Shown here in pieces: positions 43,735 through 52,692 of a DNA stretch of 54,250 nucleotides. Source of the DNA: Proteobacteria bacterium UBA1148. GTDB taxonomy: Bacteria > Pseudomonadota > Gammaproteobacteria > Steroidobacterales > Rariloculaceae. The translations under genes were made by a program, and so were the position numbers. The stretch is from positions 6,664 to 60,913 of the forward strand of contig DBZY01000013.1 of assembly GCA_002311835.1 (NCBI GenBank). Reading direction: 5' to 3'. The notes beneath the pieces were generated by a model. That model had not been told where the DNA came from. It saw only the letters and a program-made list of their open reading frames with translations, and made no database searches. Numbering within the stretch: the stretch's first letter is position 1; each line of letters begins with the position of its first letter.

Positions 43735-44766
43735 GTGAATGTCTGTGCAAACGATCTTGAGATATTCAGTCGAGAGATCTTCAAGCGCGCGGGCTTATCC
43801 GAAGAACACGCTCAAACTCAAGCTAATATTCTTGTGTGGGCTAATTTGCGCGGCATTGACTCTCACGGCGTGCTCCGCATCCCACGCTATCTCGGCTGGT
43901 TACAAAAAGGAATAATGAACTCAGTGCCAAATATTAGTATTACTAAGCAAACCCCCTCCTCTGTGCTCATTGATGCAGATAAAGCTCCGGGCGCACTATC
44001 AATGAGTTTTGCTATGGAGCAGTCTATCGAGAAAGCACAGAAAGCAGGTATTGGCTGGGCGTTCGTTAAGCACACTACTCATTCTGGACCAGTGGGGTAC
44101 TACGCCCAACTAGCAGTGCGAGAGGAAATGGTTGGAATTGTGATCGTGACTAGCCGGCCTAACATGGCTTACTTTGGCTCAAAAGCAGCAGGGGTAGCCA
44201 CCAATCCAATTGCAATCGCTGTGCCAGGTGGACCTGACGGTTCCGTCATGCTCGATATGGCTAGCAGTGAACTAGCTATTGGTAAAATAAAAGATGCTCT
44301 AGCCCGTGAAGCAGTACTGCCAGAAGGTGGGGCGTTAACGAAAGAAGGTCGCCCGACCACGGATCCGGCTGAAGCAGCCATCCCCATGCCGCTGGGCGGA
44401 GCTAAGGGGTCCGGCCTCTCTCTCATGTTCGAGACCCTTGTCAGCCTTCTGATCGGAAACCCACTACTAGAACCTGCGCTAGCTGGGAGGGAACAAGATC
44501 ATAGCCAGAACGGTCTGGCTATTGCCGTTAATATTTCAACCTTTACGGACATTGATGATTACAAAAAATGTATGACTGCCCTTGCTCAAGCTCTCAAAGA
44601 ACTCCCCCCCATGAAGTCCGGTGGCGAGATCTTTTTGCCCGGTGAGATAGAGATTCGGAAGCTCGAAGAACGACGCCGCGTTGGCATCCCCATACCTACT
44701 AGAATTTGGAACCAACTCTCCGCTTCAGCAAAAACGCTGAATGTACCGATGCCAGAAACCACTTAA
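43735..44766 (+). CDS. Malate/L-lactate dehydrogenase family (Ldh_2) oxidoreductase
   Basis: NAD(P)-dependent dehydrogenase of 343 residues of the non-Rossmann Ldh_2 (type 2 malate/lactate, ureidoglycolate, sulfolactate ComC) family. Signatures are LRGIDSHGVLRIPRYL, KHTTHSGPVGYYAQLA with the catalytic His, ATNPIAIAVPGG, MLDMASSELAIGKI and LGGAKGSGLSLMFE. It starts with GTG and leads an operon with a LigA/LigB pair 9 bp downstream. It might oxidise a ring-cleavage product or a hydroxy acid. ComC-type (R)-sulfolactate dehydrogenase is one option given the SuyAB-like genes 4 kb away. Confidence 0.9.
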   Translation: MNVCANDLEIFSREIFKRAGLSEEHAQTQANILVWANLRGIDSHGVLRIPRYLGWLQKGIMNSVPNISITKQTPSSVLIDADKAPGALSMSFAMEQSIEKAQKAGIGWAFVKHTTHSGPVGYYAQLAVREEMVGIVIVTSRPNMAYFGSKAAGVATNPIAIAVPGGPDGSVMLDMASSELAIGKIKDALAREAVLPEGGALTKEGRPTTDPAEAAIPMPLGGAKGSGLSLMFETLVSLLIGNPLLEPALAGREQDHSQNGLAIAVNISTFTDIDDYKKCMTALAQALKELPPMKSGGEIFLPGEIEIRKLEERRRVGIPIPTRIWNQLSASAKTLNVPMPETT

Positions 44767-44775
44767 GAAAAGGCT

Positions 44776-45042
44776 ATGAGCATCTATCAGGTTCAGAAAC
44801 TTATCCAAACCGTGAATCGAGAACAAAAATCACGCGAAGAATTTTTAGAATCTCGAGAATCTCTGGCTGATAAGTTTGTGCTAACGAATACGGAATATCA
44901 GGCCATTGTAGAACTTGACATCAACACCCTCTACGAAATGGGAGTACATCCACTACTGCTCAGACCTTTCACTATTATCCACGGTGTTTCAGAACCCGAT
45001 TATCTAAAAGCTATCCGTGAGGGGATTGATTCGTGCCCGTAG
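44776..45042 (+). CDS. LigA-type small subunit of extradiol dioxygenase
   Basis: Helical protein of 88 residues. NREQKSREEFLESRESLADKF, then LTNTEYQAIVELDINTLYEMGVHPLLLRPF match the protocatechuate 4,5-dioxygenase alpha subunit (LigA) domain that covers the active site of LigB. Its end overlaps the LigB gene by 10 bp, so the two are translationally linked and should form one enzyme. Confidence 0.88.
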   Translation: MSIYQVQKLIQTVNREQKSREEFLESRESLADKFVLTNTEYQAIVELDINTLYEMGVHPLLLRPFTIIHGVSEPDYLKAIREGIDSCP

Positions 45043-45842
45043 TATTCACTTGCTCAGTGAGTCATACGCCTGGCATTCGTGCATGGGCTGAGGCAGCGGA
45101 TTCCGATCAGAAAGAACGTCTCTATTCTGGTTTCGGCGAACTACACAAGCGTATGGAGGCGGCAAACCCCGACACCATACTGATCATTAGTAGCGAACAT
45201 TTTGCAAACTTCTTCCTAGACTGTATGCCAGCATTCACTATGGGGCAGGCCGAAACGTATTTCGGCCCCATAGAGCCCTGGGTCAAAATTGACCAGGGAC
45301 TGACGACTGGAGATCCTGAGCTTTCTGAGCGACTTCTAAGCGCCTGTTACTCAGACGGCGTGGAGCTCAACTATGCACACGAAATGAAGCTCGATCATGG
45401 TGTCATGATCCCCTTAAGCTTTCTTGATCCAGCTCGCGGACTACCTATAATTCCGCTCATTATTAATGCAATGACACACCCGATGCCAAAGCTGACACGT
45501 TGCTATGAACTAGGCCAGGCATTAGCCCGGGCTCTAAAAATGGAATCTCGTCGTGTTGCCGTCATCGCAGCGGGAGGCCTGAGTCACGCACCGGGCGAGC
45601 GCATGCATGGAGAGATTGATACTGAATTCGACCAAGAATTTATACGTCGTCTCGTCGCGAACGAGGTGAACGCTTTCACATCTTATACAGATCAGGAGAT
45701 AGAGCGGACTGGTCTCGGGACACATGAAATCCGCTCCTGGATAACCGCTGCTGGAATCGCTGGAAACAAGCAAGCGAAGGCAATTTTTTATGAACCTATC
45801 ACTGCCTGGGCAACGGGCTGTGGGTTACTCTACTACGCCTAA
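45033..45842 (+). CDS. LigB-type (class III) extradiol ring-cleavage dioxygenase
   Basis: Catalytic subunit of 269 residues of a non-heme iron dioxygenase that opens catechol-like rings with oxygen. The iron ligands can be placed at His11 (VSHTPGI), His56 (SSEHFANF) and Glu254 (FYEPITAW). The acid-base His is in GGLSHAPGE, and AHEMKLDHGVMIPL is the central signature. Together with the LigA-like partner it resembles protocatechuate 4,5- or gallate-type dioxygenases. The exact aromatic substrate is not clear. Confidence 0.9.
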   Translation: MPVVFTCSVSHTPGIRAWAEAADSDQKERLYSGFGELHKRMEAANPDTILIISSEHFANFFLDCMPAFTMGQAETYFGPIEPWVKIDQGLTTGDPELSERLLSACYSDGVELNYAHEMKLDHGVMIPLSFLDPARGLPIIPLIINAMTHPMPKLTRCYELGQALARALKMESRRVAVIAAGGLSHAPGERMHGEIDTEFDQEFIRRLVANEVNAFTSYTDQEIERTGLGTHEIRSWITAAGIAGNKQAKAIFYEPITAWATGCGLLYYA

Positions 45843-45865
45843 CGTGTTGCTATATCCAATACTGA

Positions 45866-47209
45866 TCACAGTTGAACAACAAAATTTGCTTCGGTCTTCT
45901 CCTCGACTTCCTTGAGCGTCACTCCAGGCATAACCTCCACTAAAGTTAGTTGACCATCAATAAACTGAAACTTTGCTAACTCGGTAACCAGCACTGTTAC
46001 GGCGTTAACCGCGGTCAGAGGCAATGTGCACTCCTTGACGACTTTGGATGAGCCGTCTCGGCTCGTGTGCGTCATAGTAACGATCAATCTCTTTGCCCCA
46101 GAAGCTAGATCCATAGCTCCACCCAGACCCAGAAGTGGCTTACCAGGCACCGCCCAGTTAGACAAATTCCCTTGCTCATCGACCTGCAACCCACCCAGTA
46201 TCGCCACATCCAGATGCCCACCTCTAATCATCGCGAAAGAACTAGCGCTGTCAAAGTAGCTACTTCCGGGTAATGCGGTTACAGGAATCTTGCCTGCATT
46301 GACTGGATAATCCATTGCACCACCGGACTCCGGCTCGGGACCAACTCCTAACATGCCATTCTCACTATGCACCGTAATGTCCAACTCCGGCGTAATGAGA
46401 TCCGCAACCAGGGTGGGAATCCCAATCCCCAGATTCACGACATCTCCAGGTCTAAGTTCTTCTAGTGCCGATTTGGCCATTCTCATCCGAGACTCATCAA
46501 CCTTTTTCAAACTGCTAGCCACCGAAGCGGATGAACCTAGCTCTTCAAGAGTTGTATGAGCCTGAACCAAATAGTCTACGAAACAACCGGGTGTATGAAT
46601 GTGATTGGGATCAAGTTCTCCGATCGGTACGATATGTTCCACCTCAGCGATAACAATCTTACCTGCAGTGGCCGCTGCCTGATTGAAATTATTTTCCGTC
46701 ATTCTATACACGAGATTTCCCGCTAAATCCGCCTGCCAGGCGCGGACTAATGCAACATCTGCCGTCAACGCAGGCTGAACAATATATTCCTTACCGTCAC
46801 TTACATAGTTATCACAACCCTCTGAGAACTGGGTCCCTGCTCCAGTGGGGGTCAAAAATCCTCCAAGACCCGCACCACCTGCACGAATCGCTTCTGCGAG
46901 ATTACCCTGAGGTAACAACTCTACCTCCAGATCACCTGACTGGAACGCCTCGACGACCTCCGGGTTGGTCGTAAAGAAAGACCCAATCGCTTTTTTCAAT
47001 TGCCCGTTACGCAACATCCGGCCTCCACCCATACCAGGCTCACCAACATTGTTGCTGATCATTGTCAGATTCTTTACATCCGTCTCGGCGATAGCATCCA
47101 ATAAATGTATCGGTGTCCCAGTCATACCAAAACCGCCCACAACGACAACATCACCGGACTTAATTTTCAGTGCTGCCTCTTTAACAGAGATCTGAGGTAC
47201 CTTCTTCAT
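45866..47209 (-). CDS. Fused alpha-beta 3-oxoacid CoA-transferase (SCOT-like)
   Basis: Family I CoA-transferase of about 447 residues with both halves in one chain. The alpha half has VVVGGFGMTGTPIHLLDAI and GGAGLGGFLTPTGAGTQ. The beta half has PGDVVNLGIGIPTLVADL, HSENGMLGVGPEPE with the catalytic Glu, and a terminal VEVMPGVTLKEVEEKT. Bacterial homologues (AtoDA, ScoAB, PcaIJ) are usually two genes, so the fusion resembles the mitochondrial SCOT layout. I choose ATG 47209, which fits the family N-terminus, over starts at 47230-47233. It moves CoA between 3-oxo acids and succinyl-CoA or similar. Confidence 0.9.
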   Translation of the reverse strand: MKKVPQISVKEAALKIKSGDVVVVGGFGMTGTPIHLLDAIAETDVKNLTMISNNVGEPGMGGGRMLRNGQLKKAIGSFFTTNPEVVEAFQSGDLEVELLPQGNLAEAIRAGGAGLGGFLTPTGAGTQFSEGCDNYVSDGKEYIVQPALTADVALVRAWQADLAGNLVYRMTENNFNQAAATAGKIVIAEVEHIVPIGELDPNHIHTPGCFVDYLVQAHTTLEELGSSASVASSLKKVDESRMRMAKSALEELRPGDVVNLGIGIPTLVADLITPELDITVHSENGMLGVGPEPESGGAMDYPVNAGKIPVTALPGSSYFDSASSFAMIRGGHLDVAILGGLQVDEQGNLSNWAVPGKPLLGLGGAMDLASGAKRLIVTMTHTSRDGSSKVVKECTLPLTAVNAVTVLVTELAKFQFIDGQLTLVEVMPGVTLKEVEEKTEANFVVQL

Positions 47210-47233
47210 AAGACAATCAACATGGTTCATCAA

Positions 47234-47593
47234 CGATTGCTTTATACTTTAAAAACATTACCTTATTAAATAATCCTAAACTGATACAAAGCTTATTTAT
47301 GTGTATCTAGAGCATCCCTCGTAGTTTATCCACCCTCAATAGAAATACTTGTCGATGGGACCACTATTTGATTCTAGTGTCTGAAAACAACACTCGTGGA
47401 CTGAGTAGATTCTAAGGCGCTGAGAGGGAGTTCATTATCACCTATGGATCAGGAAAAAAGCGGCTGGCTACTAGTGGCAGTAGGCATGGCTCATCCGAAT
47501 TTAGGCTGATTTATTGGGCAAAATAGCGCAGCTTTATCTATCAGTATGGCGCATCTCTTTGTCGTCACACAATAATTTGAGCGTGGCCGTTCG
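47234..47593. other. Intergenic stretch with no convincing gene
   Basis: About 360 bp. A 21-codon reading from ATG 47444 (MDQEKSGWLLVAVGM) recalls the start of an MFS transporter and is stopped early. That may be a remnant, but the match is weak. I see no terminator hairpin, RNA gene or repeat. Confidence 0.5.
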
Positions 47594-47965
47594 CTAGAGG
47601 ATCTCGAGGGAATCTCTATCTAGCGATAATTTCCGTCTACCTTCTCGACCAAGATCGCCAGATACTTGGATGCGATCCCCGACTTCAATCGTTTCAATGG
47701 TCCAGCCAGACCTCGCCATAACCCCCAGATTCGCAGACTCCACATCCCATATCTCCATAACCCCATCGCCTCTTGCAACTTCTAGATAATAGTGGACATG
47801 TGGATTCCCCCAAAACACCTCCACCACCACACCTTCGATTGTGCCAAGCTCATCGACGTAGTTGGCTGCATACGCATGATGCCCTCTTGCCAGCGAACCC
47901 CCCAAAGCGGAGAAGCACGAGAACGCTAACAACCAAAATAGCATCTTCATCTTTAACCCTCCCAA
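47594..47965 (-). CDS. DUF6152 family secreted protein
   Basis: Second intact DUF6152 copy, 123 residues, with signal peptide (FWLLAFSCFSALGGSLA). GHHAYAANYVDELGTIEGVVVEVFWGNPHVHYYLEV, EIWDVESANLGVMARSGW and VGDRIQVSGDLG show the family order of beta strands. The Asn-Pro-His motif and Gly-Trp turn are shared with the copy at 28986-29429 and the pseudogene. It lies 21 bp downstream of a WxGDxLV-like gene, repeating that pairing. Confidence 0.85.
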   Translation of the reverse strand: MGGLKMKMLFWLLAFSCFSALGGSLARGHHAYAANYVDELGTIEGVVVEVFWGNPHVHYYLEVARGDGVMEIWDVESANLGVMARSGWTIETIEVGDRIQVSGDLGREGRRKLSLDRDSLEIL

Positions 47966-47986
47966 ACGCGATGAATTAACGGTCTC

Positions 47987-49021
47987 TTAGAGACGATTAC
48001 TGGAGCGCCCCCAATGTTCTTCGAGCCGACCCTCCAAATATAAGCCACGGTAAAAAGGATACGGGTCACAGGAATATGCGGGAATTTCTGTATCTTCGGA
48101 CTGTTTTATTCGCACTTGATGCATCAACCCAGGGCGATGGTAGTTCACCGGGTCATCCATGCTGAACTCAATATGAAGTCGACCATCATCATCGAGATAC
48201 CAGCGTTCCGTAAAAACTGCGTTTGATGAAATGGGCATACCTGGAGCATCCCATACTCCTCTCTTGAGGCCTCGGGTTTCAATTACAAAAGTGGAACCTT
48301 CCCAATGCCCGATAGAATATCCCATCGACAGGTTCATATTTTCTATATCATCGGGAAAACCTCGATCTAGGTAAACCCGGCGTATTTCGTGCATATCCTC
48401 ATACAAAATGATGATGCGATTGTTAACATCCAATACCTCAATATCGAATGGACCATGCGACATACGGATCATCCCATCTGATACGCAACGCAAAATTGGG
48501 TCGTCCATGGTCTCATCGTACACGGCATCAGCTGTACGCCCGGCCTCAGTCAAATCAAATACACCCTTACCAATGTAATCGGGCTCTCCCCAGATCCCTG
48601 TAAGATCAACTGGATTGGGAGGCGGAGGAGAGCCGGGCCTCACCAGTCGGGTGGCGCGCCAAGCACCTCTATCTTCTCCATCCTCTGTAACCGTTCCGTG
48701 GATACTGCCATTCTCTAGAACGCCTTCCAGAACACTGAGGTGCGGCTGATCTGGTAAATCAACCCAATCCATATCGAAACTAATCCGATTACCATCGAGT
48801 TCTATCAAGTTTACGGGGCCTCCATCAATATAGATTTCCAAACCTCCCGCACCACTCTCGATCGCCAACGTGCCGTAAGCCGGTCTGTATTCATAACCCG
48901 ACTCAACCCAAAGTTCCCACAGACTCACAAAGACATCCTCTTGTTGGGCAGAGACATAAGGCACGACGAGTGCAAATAAGACAACCGCAATTACTCCAAG
49001 CCGTTTTAATAATTCGAACAT
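47987..49021 (-). CDS. Secreted protein of unknown function, WxGDxLV-related (long form)
   Basis: Protein of 344 residues with a signal peptide (VLFALVVPYVSAQ). The first part (residues 25-140) is beta-rich with LSVLEGVLENGSIHGTVTEDG and a G-AWRATR strand. The second part from DLTGIWGEPDYIG contains RRVYLDRGFP and HWEGSTFVIETRG, the variant of the motif seen in the 27-29 kb paralogues. The last part has a Cys near residue 322 (AYSCDPYPF). No known enzyme family is recognised. It precedes a DUF6152 gene by 21 bp. Confidence 0.8.
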   Translation of the reverse strand: MFELLKRLGVIAVVLFALVVPYVSAQQEDVFVSLWELWVESGYEYRPAYGTLAIESGAGGLEIYIDGGPVNLIELDGNRISFDMDWVDLPDQPHLSVLEGVLENGSIHGTVTEDGEDRGAWRATRLVRPGSPPPPNPVDLTGIWGEPDYIGKGVFDLTEAGRTADAVYDETMDDPILRCVSDGMIRMSHGPFDIEVLDVNNRIIILYEDMHEIRRVYLDRGFPDDIENMNLSMGYSIGHWEGSTFVIETRGLKRGVWDAPGMPISSNAVFTERWYLDDDGRLHIEFSMDDPVNYHRPGLMHQVRIKQSEDTEIPAYSCDPYPFYRGLYLEGRLEEHWGRSSNRL

Positions 49022-49434
49022 ATCATGTCTCTGATGTAGAAAAGAATATCCATATTATAGTGTTTGACATCGCTAGAATCGACGCTGCAATGGAGCCAAA
49101 GACGTCCCAGAGCCCTCTAACTGCGGCTTTTTCTTAAGGTCTGCGCCCCAATATAGTCCAACAAAATCTATTAACTTCTGGAGGTATATGGGAACATATA
49201 AAAGCAAATATCTATGTAAAATGACTGACTTGTATACATACCTTGACAATCTATCAGCGGATGAAGGTTTTCAATCTTCGCAAGCGTATATCGTAAAAAA
49301 TTATGAGAACTCATAGAATTTCTGCGCAAAAATAATAAATACTTATTTCGCCTCGAATATTCAAAATAATTTAAACGAATTGATGGGCTGACCCGTTTCA
49401 AAACTTAACAAAACTATTAGTTAGCTAATGTTTT
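49022..49434. other. AT-rich intergenic stretch
   Basis: 413 bp, richer in A+T than its surroundings. It holds a TTGTATACAT site (49230-49239) with a perfect TGTATACA core and one short open frame listed separately. No tRNA, terminator or repeat was seen. The different base composition suggests old insertion or decay. Confidence 0.5.
49188..49316 (+). CDS. Possible 42-residue small protein
   Basis: ATG 49188 follows TGGAGG by 3 bp and opens a 42-residue frame (start MGTYKSKYLCKMTDLYTYLD) in the AT-rich gap. I recognise no family. The ribosome site is good in sequence but a little close. The frame may be chance, or a small or truncated gene. Confidence 0.25.
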   Translation: MGTYKSKYLCKMTDLYTYLDNLSADEGFQSSQAYIVKNYENS

Positions 49435-50871
49435 TTATGGATTCACATAAGTGGTCTTAGTAGCAGTGTAGAACTGCTCAGCCGCCTGTCCTTGCTCGCG
49501 TGGTCCGAAGCTTGAGTTGCGACGTCCACCGAATGGTACGTGGTAGTCGACACCTGCAGTCGGCAGATTAACCATCACCATACCTGCCGACGAGTTGCGC
49601 TTAAAATGACTAGCGTGTTTTAGCGAAGTTGTACAGATTCCAGCTGAGAGCCCAAAATCTGTATCGTTTGCAACAGTCAAGGCTTCTTCGTAATCATGCG
49701 CCCGTATCACGGAAGCAATTGGGCCAAACATCTCCTCCTGATTAATGCGCATCGCATTATTTGTCTCAATAAAAAGAGTTGGCGCTAGATAGTAGCCATC
49801 AGTATCACGCTCAAGTCGAGCACCTCCGGTGGCCATTTCGGCACCCTCCGAACATCCCACCTCAATATAGTTTAGATCCTCTTCAAATTGTCTGTCATCC
49901 ACGACAGGTCCCATTTGTGTACCAGGCTTAAGCGCATGATCAACGATCAGACTTTCCATTCTTTCGATCAAACGCTCTACAAAGCGGTCGTGAATATCAG
50001 CACCAACAATTAGTCGCGAGGAAGCTGTACAACGTTGTCCCGTTGAATAGAAAGCCCCGTTGATAGCACATTCCACGGCTGTCTCAAGATCAGCATCATC
50101 CAATACGATCAAAGGATTTTTGCCCCCCATCTCTAATTGCACTCGCGCCTGTCGCTCAGCGGTCTTAACAAGAATCTCACGTCCCGTAGCAACCGACCCG
50201 GTAAATGAAATCGCATTGACTAATGGAGAATTAACAATGGTTTCTCCCACCTCTTGCCCAGAACCCATAACGAGATTAAACACTCCAGCTGGCAAACCCG
50301 ACTCCGCAATAATCTGAGTGAGGGACTGCGCGCTCGCCGGAACCAGTGTGGCTGGCTTGAAAACCACTGTATTGCCAAAAGCTAGCGCGGGCGCAATTTT
50401 CCAAGCAGGAATCGCAATAGGAAAATTCCAAGGCGTGATGATACCAACAACACCAATAGGTTCACGCACGACCTCCACGTCAACACCCGGACGCACAGAG
50501 TCCATGCTCACCCCAGCAATACGCACTGCCTCACCCGCAAAAAACTTAAAGATATGCCCTGCCCGTTCAACTTCTCCGATACCTTCCGCAAGCACCTTTC
50601 CTTCCTCGCGAGATAAAAGCGTGCCAAGCTCCTCCTTGCGAGAAAGAATCTCACTACCAATCCGATCGAGCATCTCAGCTCTCTGATGAATTCCACTCTC
50701 TCTCCACGATCCCGATATTTTTTGAGCCGCATTAATTGCATCATTCGTTTGAGCTTTGTTAGATGATGCAAAATCTCCGATACAGTCACTTGTGTCCGAC
50801 GGATTGAGGTCCGCAACAGCACTGCTTCCTTCCACCCAAGCCCCATCGATATAGCTCTTATTCACCTTCAT
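49435..50871 (-). CDS. NAD(P)-dependent aldehyde dehydrogenase
   Basis: Oxidises an aldehyde to the acid, 478 residues. It carries VGIITPWNFPIAIPAWKIAPALAFGNTVVFKPA (cofactor site), ITFTGS-like ISFTGSVATGR, VQLEMGGKNPLIVLDDADLE with the general-base Glu and STGQRCTASSRLIV with the catalytic Cys. EEMFGPIASVI and VPFGGRRNSSFGPREQG are C-terminal signatures. It looks nearest to the 2-oxoglutarate semialdehyde/succinate semialdehyde group. I use ATG 50871, since MKVNKSYIDGAW is the usual N-terminus and the longer frame would overlap the next gene upstream by 137 bp. AGAGG lies just before this ATG, with short spacing. Confidence 0.93.
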   Translation of the reverse strand: MKVNKSYIDGAWVEGSSAVADLNPSDTSDCIGDFASSNKAQTNDAINAAQKISGSWRESGIHQRAEMLDRIGSEILSRKEELGTLLSREEGKVLAEGIGEVERAGHIFKFFAGEAVRIAGVSMDSVRPGVDVEVVREPIGVVGIITPWNFPIAIPAWKIAPALAFGNTVVFKPATLVPASAQSLTQIIAESGLPAGVFNLVMGSGQEVGETIVNSPLVNAISFTGSVATGREILVKTAERQARVQLEMGGKNPLIVLDDADLETAVECAINGAFYSTGQRCTASSRLIVGADIHDRFVERLIERMESLIVDHALKPGTQMGPVVDDRQFEEDLNYIEVGCSEGAEMATGGARLERDTDGYYLAPTLFIETNNAMRINQEEMFGPIASVIRAHDYEEALTVANDTDFGLSAGICTTSLKHASHFKRNSSAGMVMVNLPTAGVDYHVPFGGRRNSSFGPREQGQAAEQFYTATKTTYVNP

Positions 50872-50905
50872 TACCTCTTTAATAAGACGTCTCGTTGCTT
50901 GCGAG

Positions 50906-52582
50906 TTAACTTTGCACAGGCGACGACTTGCGAATCTCACTGAGAGACTGCCCGGGCGTGAGTGCTTCTGGATCAATGCGCAACTCAAGTATCGCAGGCT
51001 TGCCGCTCGAACGCGCCCGATCAAACGCTGCGGGAAATTCATCGGTTCTCTCTACAACCTCGCCGTACCCTCCGAACGCACGCGCATAGGCTTCAAAGTC
51101 TGGATTCACCAATTCTGTACCACTGACTCGGCCGGGAAAGTGACGTTCCTGGTGCATTCGAATCGTACCAAGCATTTGATTATTAACAACCAAACACACT
51201 ATGTTCGCACCATACTGAACCGCGGTCGCGAATTCCTGGCCATTCATCAGGAAACATCCATCACCCGCAAAAGCGACAACCTCCCGTTCTGGGTACCGCA
51301 GCTTTGCGGCAATTGCAGCAGGCACGCCGTATCCCATTGAGCCTGCGGTCGGCGCGAGTTGTGTTCCAAACTGTCGATACCGATAAAAACGATGAACCCA
51401 GACCGTATAGTTCCCCGCTCCATTGGTAAGAATCGCATCCTGCGGCAGGGTCTCACACAGATATGCCATGACCTCGCCCATCTGGAGGTCCCCCGGAATC
51501 ACGGTTGGGAGGTTATGGGCCCGAAAATCATCATTAGCAGACTGTACCCACTTGGACCAACGACTAGCGTCTAGAGTTGGTACCTGTTCCAAGACTGCAG
51601 CCATAGCGCTTGGATCCGCATTTATCGGGAGTTGAGCCTGATATACACGTCCAAGTTCCTCCGGATCAGCATGTACATGGATCAGCTTTTGATTAGGGTT
51701 CGGAATATTTAACAGAGAATACCCACTTGTTGATACTTCACCCAACCGGGCACCTAAAACGAGAAGAAGGTCTGCATCTTGGACTCGGTCTGCAAGTTTT
51801 TGGTCTATCCCCAACCCGAGATAACCTGAAAACAGTGGGTGAGCATTATCAAAATAGTCCTGACGACGAAAAGAAGTAACCACTGGAAGTCCGAATCGTT
51901 CAGCGAATGATTGTACGTTGTTGACGGTAGTTGTATCCCAACCGCCACCTCCTAAAATAAGTAAAGGCCGTTTAGCCTCACTCATCATGGACCGTAGTGT
52001 TTCCATAGCGTCAGCACTGGGGCAAGCTCGTGCCGTGCGATAGGACTGAACATCCTCAACACTTGCAGTCTCAAATAACATATCTTCGGGAAGCGCTAGC
52101 ACAACTGGTCCTGGACGCCCGGCTGTAGCAACACAGAAAGCTCGGGAAACCATCTCTGGAATTCGCGCCGCTTCATCAATCTGTGCAACCCACTTGGATA
52201 ATGGACCGTACATCCGCCGAAAATCGATCTCTTGAAAAGCCTCGCGCTCCATCATCGCCCTGCTTACTTGGCCTACGAACAAAATCAGAGGAGTTGAGTC
52301 CTGGTGTGCAATATGGACCCCCAGACTGGCGTTGGTTGCTCCAGGTCCCCGCGTGACCATGCAAATACCGGGCCGATGGGTGAGTTTGCCATCCGCCTCA
52401 GCCATGATTGCTGCTCCTCCTTCTTGGCGGCATGCAAAGAAATGGAGCTTATCCTGATGATCATGTAACGCATCCAGCAGAGCAAGATAACTCTCACCAG
52501 GCACACCAAAAATATGCTGCACGCCTTGTGCGAGCAACTGATCCACTAGGATCTGGCCACCTGTTCTAGGACTACTAGTCAC
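50906..52582 (-). CDS. Thiamine-diphosphate-dependent decarboxylase/acetolactate synthase-like enzyme
   Basis: ThDP enzyme of 558 residues with the three-domain layout of acetolactate synthase and benzoylformate or sulfopyruvate decarboxylases. The N-terminal domain has HIFGVPGESYLALLDAL with the catalytic Glu in FACRQEGGAAIMAEADG. The cofactor motif is GDGCFLMNGQEFATAVQYGANIVCLVVNN in the C-terminal domain. There is no regulatory subunit gene, so true valine-pathway synthase is less likely. It lies 34 bp upstream of the aldehyde dehydrogenase on the same strand, so decarboxylation of a 2-oxo acid followed by aldehyde oxidation is plausible. Confidence 0.9.
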   Translation of the reverse strand: MTSSPRTGGQILVDQLLAQGVQHIFGVPGESYLALLDALHDHQDKLHFFACRQEGGAAIMAEADGKLTHRPGICMVTRGPGATNASLGVHIAHQDSTPLILFVGQVSRAMMEREAFQEIDFRRMYGPLSKWVAQIDEAARIPEMVSRAFCVATAGRPGPVVLALPEDMLFETASVEDVQSYRTARACPSADAMETLRSMMSEAKRPLLILGGGGWDTTTVNNVQSFAERFGLPVVTSFRRQDYFDNAHPLFSGYLGLGIDQKLADRVQDADLLLVLGARLGEVSTSGYSLLNIPNPNQKLIHVHADPEELGRVYQAQLPINADPSAMAAVLEQVPTLDASRWSKWVQSANDDFRAHNLPTVIPGDLQMGEVMAYLCETLPQDAILTNGAGNYTVWVHRFYRYRQFGTQLAPTAGSMGYGVPAAIAAKLRYPEREVVAFAGDGCFLMNGQEFATAVQYGANIVCLVVNNQMLGTIRMHQERHFPGRVSGTELVNPDFEAYARAFGGYGEVVERTDEFPAAFDRARSSGKPAILELRIDPEALTPGQSLSEIRKSSPVQS

Positions 52583-52692
52583 ACAAACAATCCTTTATGG
52601 CTGATGCGTGGCAGCGCTGTGTTGGAACGAATCATTACTTTGACTCAAATCTACCGTCTGCTAATTACAGATACGTCGGCGATGCGCTCAAG

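Noticed and set aside
47444..47560. MFS transporter remnant (MDQEKSGWLLVAVGM)
   Set aside because: Only a short start-like match, then stops in all continuing frames; too weak to annotate as a pseudogene.
49171..49401. 76-residue open frame on the - strand in the AT-rich gap
   Set aside because: No ribosome site, no family pattern and odd composition; likely chance.
49435..51042. Longer aldehyde dehydrogenase start
   Set aside because: The first 57 residues are unlike the family and would overlap the thiamine-enzyme gene by 137 bp.
50906..52582. Thiamine enzyme as sulfoacetaldehyde acetyltransferase (Xsc)
   Set aside because: I could not recognise Xsc-specific features; no phosphate acetyltransferase gene is nearby.
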